A stretch of 64,000 nt of DNA from Bacteroidales bacterium (GTDB lineage Bacteria > Bacteroidota > Bacteroidia > Bacteroidales > F082). Within the stretch, counting starts at the first letter, position 1. The number at the start of each line of letters is the position of its first letter. The notes below the pieces were generated by a model. It ran no database searches and was not told the origin of the DNA. It was given only the letters and a program-made list of their open reading frames with translations. The DNA lies in assembly GCA_017531225.1 (NCBI GenBank), contig JAFXLL010000010.1, positions 1 through 64,000 of the forward strand, in the 5' to 3' direction. Made by a program: the position numbers and the translations under genes. Shown piece after piece: positions 28,976-36,369 of the stretch.

Positions 28976-30589
28976 ATGACAGAAAAACTCACATTGAGAG
29001 ACAATCCCACCATGAGGTGGATTGCCCTGCTGCTTTTGGCTCTGGCCATGTTCTGCAGCTACATTTTCATGGACATCTTGTCACCCATCAAAGACTTAAT
29101 GCAGACTGAACGTGGATGGGACAGCCTCGCTTTCGGCACCATGCAGGGCGCTGAGACTTTCCTGAACGTCTTCGTGTTCTTCCTGATTTTCGCAGGCATC
29201 ATCCTCGACAAGATGGGCGTGCGTTTCACCGCAGTGCTCTCAGGCGCCGTCATGCTCGTCGGTGGCATTATCAAGTACTACGCCATCAGCGAGTCGTTCT
29301 ACGGCAGCAGTGCTGAGACTTGGTTCAACAACAACCTGAACTACATCCCTGTGTTCGAAGAATTAGGCGTTTCACCGTTCTACCGTGGCATGCCTGCTTC
29401 TGCTAAGTTGGCTGCCCTCGGCTTCATGATCTTCGGTTGCGGCACTGAGATGGCCGGCATCACCGTGAGCCGTGGTATCGTCAAGTGGTTCAAGGGTCGT
29501 GAGACCGCTTTGGCCATGGGTTCAGAAATGGCACTCGCCCGCTTGGGTGTGGCTACCTGCATGATCTTCTCACCTTACTTCGCTCGTCTCGGTGGCACTA
29601 TCAACGTTAGCCGTTCCGTAGCTTTCGGCGTGGTGCTCCTCTGCATCGCCCTCATCATGTTCGTTGTCTATTTCTTCATGGATAAGAAACTCGACGCTCA
29701 GACTGGTGAAGCTGAAGAGAAAGACGATCCTTTCAAGGTATCCGATATCGGCAAGATCTTATCAAGCCTCGGTTTCTGGCTGGTCGCCCTCCTTTGCGTG
29801 CTTTACTACTCAGCCATCTTCCCATTCCAGAAGTATGCTGTGAACATGCTGCAGTGCAACCTTACCCTGAGCGCTCCTGAAGCAGGTTCGTTCTGGGCCG
29901 GCGACACCGTCACCATCGTACAATACATCATCATGCTCGTGGTTGCCATTTGCTCTTTCGCCAGCAACTTCTCGAAGAAGAAAGGTTTGAAGTTTGGTTT
30001 GATGGCAGTTGCCGTTGTCGCCCTCGTGGTTTACTGCTACATGGGTTACATGCGTGGTACTGCCGAGACCATCTTCGCTGTGTTCCCGCTGTTGGCTGTG
30101 GCCATCACTCCTATCCTCGGCAGCTATGTCGACAATAAGGGTAAAGCCGCTTCCATGCTGATGATTGGTTCATTGCTGCTCATCATCTGCCACCTCACCT
30201 TCGCCTTCATCCTGCCTATGTTCAAGGGCAATGCCGTCGGTGGTGTCATCGTGGCTTATTTGACCATCTTGGTGTTGGGTGCTTCATTCTCACTGGTGCC
30301 TGCCGCCTTGTGGCCAAGCGTACCGAAGCTGGTGGACGAAAAGATCATCGGTTCAGCTTACGCACTGATTTTCTGGATCCAGAATATCGGTCTGTGGCTG
30401 TTCCCACTGCTCATCGGTAAGGTACTTGAAAACACCAACCCAGGCGTCGACGACCCGGTGGCCCTCAACTACACTTGGCCTCTGGTGATGCTTGCCTGCC
30501 TTGGCGTGGCTGCTTTGATCATCGGTATCATCCTGAAACGTGTGGATGCTAAGAAGCACCTCGGACTGGAAGAACCGAACATCAAGTAA
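28976..30589 (+). CDS. MFS transporter
   Basis: Major facilitator superfamily permease, 537 residues, about 12 membrane segments. The first half has MRWIALLLLALAMFCSYIFM and the loop-2/3 region GIILDKMGVRFTAVLSGAVM, which resembles the family's D-x-x-G-x-R motif. A large insertion between TM3 and TM4 (about 100-140) and a charged central loop (about 235-255, DAQTGEAEEKDDP) are visible. The substrate cannot be told. A terminator follows at 30616. Confidence 0.9.
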   Translation: MTEKLTLRDNPTMRWIALLLLALAMFCSYIFMDILSPIKDLMQTERGWDSLAFGTMQGAETFLNVFVFFLIFAGIILDKMGVRFTAVLSGAVMLVGGIIKYYAISESFYGSSAETWFNNNLNYIPVFEELGVSPFYRGMPASAKLAALGFMIFGCGTEMAGITVSRGIVKWFKGRETALAMGSEMALARLGVATCMIFSPYFARLGGTINVSRSVAFGVVLLCIALIMFVVYFFMDKKLDAQTGEAEEKDDPFKVSDIGKILSSLGFWLVALLCVLYYSAIFPFQKYAVNMLQCNLTLSAPEAGSFWAGDTVTIVQYIIMLVVAICSFASNFSKKKGLKFGLMAVAVVALVVYCYMGYMRGTAETIFAVFPLLAVAITPILGSYVDNKGKAASMLMIGSLLLIICHLTFAFILPMFKGNAVGGVIVAYLTILVLGASFSLVPAALWPSVPKLVDEKIIGSAYALIFWIQNIGLWLFPLLIGKVLENTNPGVDDPVALNYTWPLVMLACLGVAALIIGIILKRVDAKKHLGLEEPNIK

Positions 30590-30615
30590 GCGAATAAAAT
30601 CAAAATAATTGTAAA

Positions 30616-30652
30616 AAGTAATGGCTGCCAATTGGCGGCCATTACTTTTTTT
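30616..30652 (+). terminator. Terminator after the MFS gene, overlapping a promoter
   Basis: AAGTAATGGCTGCC, a 4-base AATT loop, and GGCGGCCATTACTT form a 14-bp stem (one G-T pair) followed by eight T. The right arm and T tract are shared with the next gene's promoter. Confidence 0.85.
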
Positions 30653-30662
30653 ATTATTTTTG
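30632..30662 (+). promoter_or_regulatory. Promoter for the T9SS-sorted protein at 30690
   Basis: TTG (30632-30634), 20 bases, then TATTTTTG (30655-30662). The -33 element lies in the loop and right arm of the upstream terminator, and the -7 box directly follows its T tract. Confidence 0.65.
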
Positions 30663-30689
30663 GACTTCGATAAACCAAATATATTCACC

Positions 30690-32582
30690 ATGAAAAGACT
30701 TTTTATACTCGTTTTTGCATTGCTAACCTTTAGCGTCATGCAAGCACAATGGGTCAACGACCCTGTCAACAACACCTTTATTGCCAACACCTCGGCTGAT
30801 GCCGGTGAGATTTACCTTGCCACCAATCCCAATACCGGTGACACCTACGTCCAATGGATGAGTTTCGTGGGCGGCAACGGCTGGTCACCCAATTTGCAGC
30901 GACTCAACTTCGCTGGCGAACCCCAATGGGGCGACAACGGCATTCACATCGCAGCACATGAGTTCTCCTCAATGTCGGAAGGCGTTTCCATGGCTACAAC
31001 AACCGACGGTGGCGTGGTAAGCTGCTTCGCTGTTTACGATGGCTATACCTATGCTGTGAAAATTAATCCTGATGGCACCTTCCCATGGGGCGAACAAGGC
31101 GTTCAACTTTTCGGAGGCCTCGGCTTCTCACGCGCTGAAGTCATCGCCACCGACAATGGCGGCATCTGGGCTTTAGGTTTCGACTACACCAACCTTTATC
31201 TGCAGTATATCAACGAAACCGCCGGACCTGTCATCACCATCTCCGATAACACCGGATTAAAATGCATGTTCGGAAAGCTCACGCTTGGCAATGACAACAA
31301 AGTCTTCGTGACATACGAGAAACTCGGAAGCGGTATGTACACCAACAAATCGATCTATGTCGCAGGTTACAATACCGATGGCACACAGTTCAGTCCAGAA
31401 ACGCAGCTGATGGCGGAACAGACATTCCAATCAACCTATATCCATTCTGCCATTTCCGACGGCATGGGCGGCGGTTACGTTTACATCTTCCATCCTGCTT
31501 TTTATAATTTCAACGTTTACGTGTTCCACTTCGACCAAAACGGTAACACAACCATCATGGATCCCAACGGCGTTCCGGTACACTCACCCGACAACAACAA
31601 CTTATACATCTCCGCAAGCGCCACCGTCGATCCCGTCAGCCACGACATCATCCTCGTCTATGAACAGACCGACGACGCTAATCAGGTTCAGTGCAAGATT
31701 TACGTGAACCGCATCACGTCATACGGTGAAGTGTTGTGGGGCGACGGCATCCTCGTGCTTGACAACGGCACCATCCCTTGTGGAGGTTATAACATCGACG
31801 CCTTCGAATTCGGCGACGGTTTTGTCGTAACCTACTTCAAAGGTATCGGCCAAACAGCCGGAAGCATGGCAACTGTTGAGGCCCAAGGTTTCGATATGAG
31901 CGGCAACAATATTTGGAACACACAGATGTGCTCAAGCAATTACAGCAAGACAAGTTGCAGAAACAGCACTGGATTCCATGACGGACAGAACATCATCACC
32001 TGGATCAATTCAACCGATGCTGTTGGCAGCGGCCCTGGTGGTATGTACGGACAGAACATCGGTCAAAACGGCGAGATGGGCGAAGTCACACCTCCAACCC
32101 CACCTGCGCCATGCGATGCACCGACCAATTTCCAAGGCGAAGCTTATTACAACAACGCCACAGGTAGTAGTGCTGCTATGCTTTCATGGACTGCACCTGA
32201 GCCACAGCCCGACCAATACAATCTTTACTGCGAAGGCCTTAAGGAAACGATAGTCATCGACGGCGCTGCCACCTCGTTCCATCAGGATCTAGAGCCAGGA
32301 GACTACATCATGAAACTCACCGCCGTATTTGACGACTGCGAGTCAAACTATGCCCTTACCCCCAATGGCGACAACTACATCCTCCTCGAAATCCCGAATT
32401 TCCAGTCCGTCGCTGAAAACGTTGACGAGCCTATCGTCACCATCACGAAGATCTACACGATGAACGGGCAACTCGTCAAAGAAACCGATTTGGAGCATCT
32501 GCCTTACGGAATCTACCTCATCCAAGGCCTCACCCAGAACGGCAATCTGGTCACCCGTAAATTAGTTAACTCCAAACGCTAA
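30690..32582 (+). CDS. Secreted protein with T9SS C-terminal sorting domain
   Basis: A 630-residue exported protein. I start it at the ATG at 30690, because an upstream in-frame ATG at 30621 lies inside the terminator hairpin and before the promoter. It has the signal peptide MKRLFILVFALLTFSVMQAQ, a long region of repeated WG- and D-rich strands (about 25-460) like a beta-propeller, a fibronectin-like domain (about 475-570), and a Por sorting tail (TMNGQLVKETDLEHLPYGIY...TRKLVNSKR). It should be exported by Sec and moved across the outer membrane by T9SS. The ligand or activity is unknown. Confidence 0.85.
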   Translation: MKRLFILVFALLTFSVMQAQWVNDPVNNTFIANTSADAGEIYLATNPNTGDTYVQWMSFVGGNGWSPNLQRLNFAGEPQWGDNGIHIAAHEFSSMSEGVSMATTTDGGVVSCFAVYDGYTYAVKINPDGTFPWGEQGVQLFGGLGFSRAEVIATDNGGIWALGFDYTNLYLQYINETAGPVITISDNTGLKCMFGKLTLGNDNKVFVTYEKLGSGMYTNKSIYVAGYNTDGTQFSPETQLMAEQTFQSTYIHSAISDGMGGGYVYIFHPAFYNFNVYVFHFDQNGNTTIMDPNGVPVHSPDNNNLYISASATVDPVSHDIILVYEQTDDANQVQCKIYVNRITSYGEVLWGDGILVLDNGTIPCGGYNIDAFEFGDGFVVTYFKGIGQTAGSMATVEAQGFDMSGNNIWNTQMCSSNYSKTSCRNSTGFHDGQNIITWINSTDAVGSGPGGMYGQNIGQNGEMGEVTPPTPPAPCDAPTNFQGEAYYNNATGSSAAMLSWTAPEPQPDQYNLYCEGLKETIVIDGAATSFHQDLEPGDYIMKLTAVFDDCESNYALTPNGDNYILLEIPNFQSVAENVDEPIVTITKIYTMNGQLVKETDLEHLPYGIYLIQGLTQNGNLVTRKLVNSKR

Positions 32583-32600
32583 ACTTTCAACTCTCAACTA
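32583..32600. repeat. Short heptad array after a stop codon
   Basis: ACTTTCA ACTCTCA ACTA follows the T9SS gene stop directly, a weak (about 2.5-unit) member of the heptad family. Confidence 0.45.
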
Positions 32601-32603
32601 AAT

Positions 32604-32628
32604 AAAGGCTGCCAATTGGCAGCCTTTT
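32604..32628. terminator. Bidirectional terminator
   Basis: AAAGGCTGCC AATT GGCAGCCTTT is a perfect palindrome between the T9SS gene and tRNA-Val, with T-rich sequence on both sides, so it can serve both convergent units. Its core is close to the terminator at 30616. Confidence 0.8.
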
Positions 32629-32634
32629 GTTTTG

Positions 32635-32709
32635 TGGGAATTGTTGGATTCGAACCAGCGACCCCCTGCTTGTAAGGCAGGTGCTCTGAACCAACTGAGC
32701 TAAACTCCC
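32635..32709 (-). tRNA. tRNA-Val (anticodon TAC)
   Basis: Cloverleaf on the minus strand: acceptor GGGAGTT with AATTCCC and discriminator A, D arm GCTC...GAGC, anticodon loop CTTACAA in the stem CCTGC/GCAGG, T loop TTCGAAT. The T stem GCTGG/CCAAC has one C-A mismatch. CCA is not encoded. A -7 box at 32721-32728 precedes it. Confidence 0.93.
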
Positions 32710-32720
32710 ATTTGCGGCTG

Positions 32721-32728
32721 CAAAGATA
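32721..32728 (-). promoter_or_regulatory. -7 element for tRNA-Val
   Basis: TATCTTTG on the minus strand, 12 bases before the tRNA 5' end; no clear -33. Confidence 0.55.
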
Positions 32729-32770
32729 GTCGTTTTTTTCAAATATCATGACTTTTTTCTAGTTTTTTAT

Positions 32771-32778
32771 TATCTTTG
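32771..32778 (+). promoter_or_regulatory. -7 element for the Tim44-like gene
   Basis: TATCTTTG lies 19 bases before the ATG at 32797. This rules out the longer frame that opens with a TTG at 32776 inside the element. Confidence 0.5.
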
Positions 32779-32796
32779 CTCTTCAATAGTTTAGTC

Positions 32797-33699
32797 ATGA
32801 AGAAAAACACCTTAAGGAAACTACAGCGATATCTACCTTTCATATTATTGGCTATCAGTTTGTTAGCATGTACTTTTGCCTTTGGCGACGTAGGCAATCA
32901 GAATCGCTATAATTCTGGTGGAGGAAATGGCGGCGACGGCGATCTTGGCATGCTCATCGGCTACCTGATCGGCCCCTTCATCGACGATCCTGTTACAGGC
33001 ATGATTGTGTTGGCAATCATTTTAGTCATCTTTTTCATCAGGAAAAAGAAAGCCCAGAATCAGGCCAGCAACCCTGGCTATGTCAATCAGCAGGTAGAGA
33101 ACCAGGTTAGGACCGACACCACTCCCGATTATAGCGCCATCGTGGCCAACCAAATCCAGACCATCGACCCCGCTTTCTCGGCCGACAAGTTCATCGGCTT
33201 TGCCCGTGAAGTCTTCATGAAGATCCAGGAAGCCTGGACCACCAAGGACTGGAAGCCTATCCGCCCCTTCGAGAGCGAGACGCTCTTCAACCAGCATAAG
33301 CAACAACTCGACGAATACATCCGTTTGGGCAAGACCAATGTGGTGGAGAAGATCGGCATCAAGCATTGCTCGTTGCACAGCTTCGTGGAAGATGGCGACA
33401 AGGAAGTGCTCACTGTGTGGCTCAATGCCGTGATGCGCGACTATGTGATTAACGATGCCACCAAGGAGGTGCTCGAGAGCGATCCCAACATGGATTGGTA
33501 CATGAAATACGAGATGGTGTTCAACCGCAAGGCTGGCCTGAAGACCGACCCAGGACGTAAGGGTAATTCCATCACGAACTGCCCCAACTGCGGCGCACCC
33601 ACTGAGGTTACCTCGTCAGGACAATGTTCCTACTGCGGCAGCGTCATCACCAATGGCGAACATGATTGGGTGTTGACAGATATACGTTCGAGGAGTTAA
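32797..33699 (+). CDS. Membrane protein with Tim44-like domain and zinc ribbon
   Basis: A 300-residue protein. A hydrophobic N terminus (about 13-31), a Gly/Asn-rich spacer and a second span (about 55-85, ending IVLAIILVIFFIRKKK) anchor it. A soluble Tim44/MRP-L45-like domain follows (about 120-240), with FIGFAREVFMKIQEAWTTKD and EVLTVWLNAVMRDYVIND. The C terminus has one zinc ribbon, CPNCGAP...CSYCGS. It lies 65 bases upstream of the SPFH gene, which also ends in zinc ribbons, so the two probably act together. The fold assignment is from pattern only. Confidence 0.75.
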   Translation: MKKNTLRKLQRYLPFILLAISLLACTFAFGDVGNQNRYNSGGGNGGDGDLGMLIGYLIGPFIDDPVTGMIVLAIILVIFFIRKKKAQNQASNPGYVNQQVENQVRTDTTPDYSAIVANQIQTIDPAFSADKFIGFAREVFMKIQEAWTTKDWKPIRPFESETLFNQHKQQLDEYIRLGKTNVVEKIGIKHCSLHSFVEDGDKEVLTVWLNAVMRDYVINDATKEVLESDPNMDWYMKYEMVFNRKAGLKTDPGRKGNSITNCPNCGAPTEVTSSGQCSYCGSVITNGEHDWVLTDIRSRS

Positions 33700-33735
33700 G
33701 AGATAAGAGATAAAAGATAATAGATAAACAAATCA
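33697..33735. repeat. Heptad array B: (AGATAAA)n after a stop codon
   Basis: GAGATAA GAGATAA AAGATAA TAGATAA follows the Tim44-like gene; the gene's TAA stop blends into the first unit. An AT-rich run with weaker 7-base rhythm continues to the SPFH start. Confidence 0.75.
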
Positions 33736-33764
33736 ATATATAAACAACTAAACAAATAAACATT

Positions 33765-35054
33765 ATGGGACTTATTAAAGCAATCACCGGAGCCGTTGGC
33801 GGAACCATGAAAGACCAATGGTTAGACCTAATCAAATGTGATAACATGGACATGGACACCCTGATGGTGAAACAAACCACCAAGTCAGGGCAGATCTCCA
33901 AGGGCAGCCGCATCCTTGTGGCTCCTGGCCAAGCCGTAGTCATCTACGACAGCGGTTCCGTCCTCGACGCATCGGCCGAGGAAGGCGTCTACACCTTCGA
34001 TCAGTCGAGCTCACCGTCGTTCTTTGGCGGCCAGTTCGGACCCGTCTTCAAGGAAATGTGGCAGCGTTTCACCTACGGTGGCACCCCCGCCAAGGAACAG
34101 GCTGTCTTCTTCTTCAATATTAAGGAAATTCTGGACAACAAGTTCGGCACAGCCACTCCTATTCCTTTCCAGGATTGGTCACACGCTATCCCGAACCAGA
34201 TGACCGGCTCGATGAGCCCAATGGGTGTCAACGTTCGTTGCTATGGCAAATACACCTTCCAACTTGACGATATCGGCATCTTCATGCGTAACCACGCCGG
34301 TACCGGCACCGTTGTTAAGAAGAAAGACATCACTGAGCAGATGCGTAGCGAGGTGATCGCTTCGTTCCAGAACGTGCTTAACGAGATGGGCAACAGCCAG
34401 CACCGTGTACCTGTGCTCGAGCTCCCCAGCAACACCGACGAGATCAAGCAAGTGATGGACGAGAAGGTGTTCGACGAGCCCATCCGTGCCCGCGGTATCC
34501 GTCTGGTCAGCTTCACTGTGGAATCCGTATCGCTCGATGAAGCCAGCCAGGCCAAGATCGACCGTTACGAATTCAGCTCCAATGCAATGATGCAACAAGG
34601 CAAGATCATCGAAGCCATGGGCGATGCAGCCAACAATACTGCTGGCGCAGCCGGTGCCTTCATGGGCATGGGCATGATGAACATGGGAAGCGGTGGCATG
34701 ACCGGCAGCGTGATGCAGAATGCTTGGAACAACCAAGGCGGTGGACAGGCCAACTACGATCCATACAACCAAGGCGGACAGCAGGCTCCACAGGGTGGAC
34801 AACAAGCACCACAAGGCGTTCCCTGCCCCAACTGCGGCACAATGATCACTGGCAAATTCTGCCCTGAATGCGGCACACCCGCTCCAGCCCCCAAGGCTGC
34901 AATGAAGTGCCCAAAGTGCGGTGCTGAAAGCACTGGTAAGTTCTGCCCTGAGTGCGGTACGCCTTTGGTAGCCGTAGGCCCAAAGAAATGCCCGAAGTGC
35001 GGCGCTGAAGTGACAGGCAAGTTCTGCCCTGAATGCGGTACACCCGTAGCATAA
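33765..35054 (+). CDS. SPFH/Band-7 domain protein with three zinc ribbons
   Basis: A 429-residue cytoplasmic or membrane-peripheral protein. The SPFH-type domain (about 30-275) belongs to the virion-core-protein-like group seen in bacteria, with GSRILVAPGQAVVIYDSGSV and IRARGIRLVSFTVESVSLDE. A Met/Gly/Ala-rich stretch (about 290-325) and a Gln/Gly/Pro repeat (YNQGGQQAPQGGQQAPQG) lead to three tandem ribbons, each close to CPxCGxxxxGKFCPECGTP. Relatives in Bacillus (YdjI) take part in membrane-stress responses; a scaffold role here is inference. Confidence 0.82.
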   Translation: MGLIKAITGAVGGTMKDQWLDLIKCDNMDMDTLMVKQTTKSGQISKGSRILVAPGQAVVIYDSGSVLDASAEEGVYTFDQSSSPSFFGGQFGPVFKEMWQRFTYGGTPAKEQAVFFFNIKEILDNKFGTATPIPFQDWSHAIPNQMTGSMSPMGVNVRCYGKYTFQLDDIGIFMRNHAGTGTVVKKKDITEQMRSEVIASFQNVLNEMGNSQHRVPVLELPSNTDEIKQVMDEKVFDEPIRARGIRLVSFTVESVSLDEASQAKIDRYEFSSNAMMQQGKIIEAMGDAANNTAGAAGAFMGMGMMNMGSGGMTGSVMQNAWNNQGGGQANYDPYNQGGQQAPQGGQQAPQGVPCPNCGTMITGKFCPECGTPAPAPKAAMKCPKCGAESTGKFCPECGTPLVAVGPKKCPKCGAEVTGKFCPECGTPVA

Positions 35055-35060
35055 AAACAA

Positions 35061-35092
35061 CGAATGGGTTGCGCCAAGGCGCAACCCATTCG
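35061..35092 (-). terminator. Terminator of tRNA-Gly
   Basis: A perfect 15-bp stem, CGAATGGGTTGCGCC and its complement with a 2-base loop, is followed on the minus strand by TTGTTTTT. The plus strand lacks a T tract, so it mainly serves the tRNA. It begins 6 bases after the SPFH gene stop. Confidence 0.8.
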
Positions 35093-35097
35093 CATTG

Positions 35098-35170
35098 AGC
35101 GAATAACGGGGTTCGAACCCGCGACCCTCAGCTTGGGAAGCTGATGCTCTACCAACTGAGCTACATTCGC
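35098..35170 (-). tRNA. tRNA-Gly (anticodon CCC)
   Basis: Minus-strand cloverleaf: acceptor GCGAATG with TATTCGC and discriminator T, D arm GCTC...GAGC, anticodon stem TCAGC/GCTGA with loop TTCCCAA, T arm with TTCGAAC. CCA is not encoded. The gene is antisense to the upstream region of the LOG-family gene. Confidence 0.94.
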
Positions 35171-35180
35171 ATTGGAATTG

Positions 35181-35188
35181 CAAAAATA
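35181..35188 (-). promoter_or_regulatory. -7 element for tRNA-Gly
   Basis: TATTTTTG on the minus strand, 11 bases before the tRNA 5' end, in the short gap before the divergent LOG gene. Confidence 0.5.
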
Positions 35189-35200
35189 AACATTTTTATT

Positions 35201-35923
35201 ATGCCTATTACCGAAAGAGAAGAAAAAATCATCCGCCAAAGCTTCCAACCTAAGGCATGGAACAATGTGAAAGCGCACGATTCTTGGTCAGTGTTTAAGA
35301 TCATGGCCGAGTTTGTGGATGGCATGGAAAAGATGTCGAAAATAGGACCTTGTGTCGCCATCTTCGGATCAGCACGCACTAAGCCGGGAGAGAAGTATTA
35401 CGAGATGGCTGTGGACATCGCACGCGGCATCACCAAACTTGGCTTCGGTGTTATCACCGGCGGCGGCCCCGGCATCATGGAAGCCGGCAACAAAGGCGCT
35501 CAAGAAGGCGGCGGCACCAGCGTAGGTCTCGAGATCATGCTGCCCTTCGAAGGCAAGTGCAACGACTACGTCGACTTCGACAAGAACATCCGCTTCAACT
35601 ACTTCTTCGTCCGTAAGAACATCTTCATGCGTTACGCCCAGGGCTACATCGCCATGCCCGGTGGTTTTGGTACCCTCGACGAGATGTCGGAAGCCCTCAC
35701 CCTCATCCAAACCGAGAAACTCTGCGACTTCCCCGTCGTGCTCGTCGGCAAGGACTACTGGCAAGGACTCCTCGACTGGTTCCGCAACACCTTGCTTCCG
35801 GAACACATGATCAACGAAGAAGACTTCGACATTTTCCACGTGGTCGACACCGCCGAAGATGCCGTTAAGGTCATCGAGGACTTCTACAACCGCTACAGTG
35901 TGAAACCCAACCTGGAACTCTGA
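35201..35923 (+). CDS. LOG family protein (nucleotide 5'-monophosphate phosphoribohydrolase-like)
   Basis: A 240-residue Rossmann-fold protein. It has VAIFGSARTKPGEKYYEMA, VITGGGPGIMEAGNKGAQEG and the family signature PGGFGTLDEMSEALTLIQT with the catalytic Arg/Glu area. Family members release a base from nucleoside monophosphates. The start at 35201 (MPITEREEKI) is chosen; a frame from 35144 would run through the tRNA gene. Its TGA overlaps the next ATG by one base, so the two form an operon. Confidence 0.88.
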   Translation: MPITEREEKIIRQSFQPKAWNNVKAHDSWSVFKIMAEFVDGMEKMSKIGPCVAIFGSARTKPGEKYYEMAVDIARGITKLGFGVITGGGPGIMEAGNKGAQEGGGTSVGLEIMLPFEGKCNDYVDFDKNIRFNYFFVRKNIFMRYAQGYIAMPGGFGTLDEMSEALTLIQTEKLCDFPVVLVGKDYWQGLLDWFRNTLLPEHMINEEDFDIFHVVDTAEDAVKVIEDFYNRYSVKPNLEL

Positions 35924-36369
35924 TGCAGATTCCCATTCGTCTTTTAGACATCGAAGGAGAAGGCTTCCACGTCATGATCAAAGGCAAGATCAATGGCATG
36001 GAAGCCAACTTTTTGGTCGACACTGGCGCCTCACGCTCTGTGTTCGACCCTAACGTCATCGGCCGCTATATCGACAACCCGACATTCGAAAAGAAAGTCG
36101 GCATCACCGCTGGCGTCGGCGGCAACGACCTCGAAAGTTCCACTTTCACCATCAACTCATTGGCTTTTGGCGACATTGAAATCCACGATTACGAAGCCGT
36201 CGCCCTCGATCTCGAAAACATTCACGAAACCTACCAGAAACTTGGACTACCCTCCATCGATGGCATCATCGGTGGCGACCTTCTCTACCGCTTCAAAGCC
36301 ACCATCAATTACCGCTTAAGGAAGATTCGGTTCACCAAGCCGCGATCCAAAGTCAAGGAAAGCAAATAG
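35923..36369 (+). CDS. Retropepsin-like aspartyl protease domain protein
   Basis: A 148-residue single-domain protein with the clan AA motif ANFLVDTGASRSVFD near residues 27-41 and the matching C-terminal IDGIIGGDLLYRFKATINYR (the ILG-like segment). No signal peptide is evident, so it should be cytoplasmic, working as a homodimer like other single-lobe retropepsins. It is translationally linked to the LOG gene by a 1-base overlap. Its last 61 bases overlap the end of the gene on the other strand. The substrate is unknown. Confidence 0.78.
   Translation: MQIPIRLLDIEGEGFHVMIKGKINGMEANFLVDTGASRSVFDPNVIGRYIDNPTFEKKVGITAGVGGNDLESSTFTINSLAFGDIEIHDYEAVALDLENIHETYQKLGLPSIDGIIGGDLLYRFKATINYRLRKIRFTKPRSKVKESK

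Noticed and set aside
34179-35183. 334-codon minus frame opposite the SPFH gene
   Set aside because: Its N terminus is a translation of the tRNA-Gly gene, a well-known false protein, and the rest is the shadow of zinc-ribbon codons.
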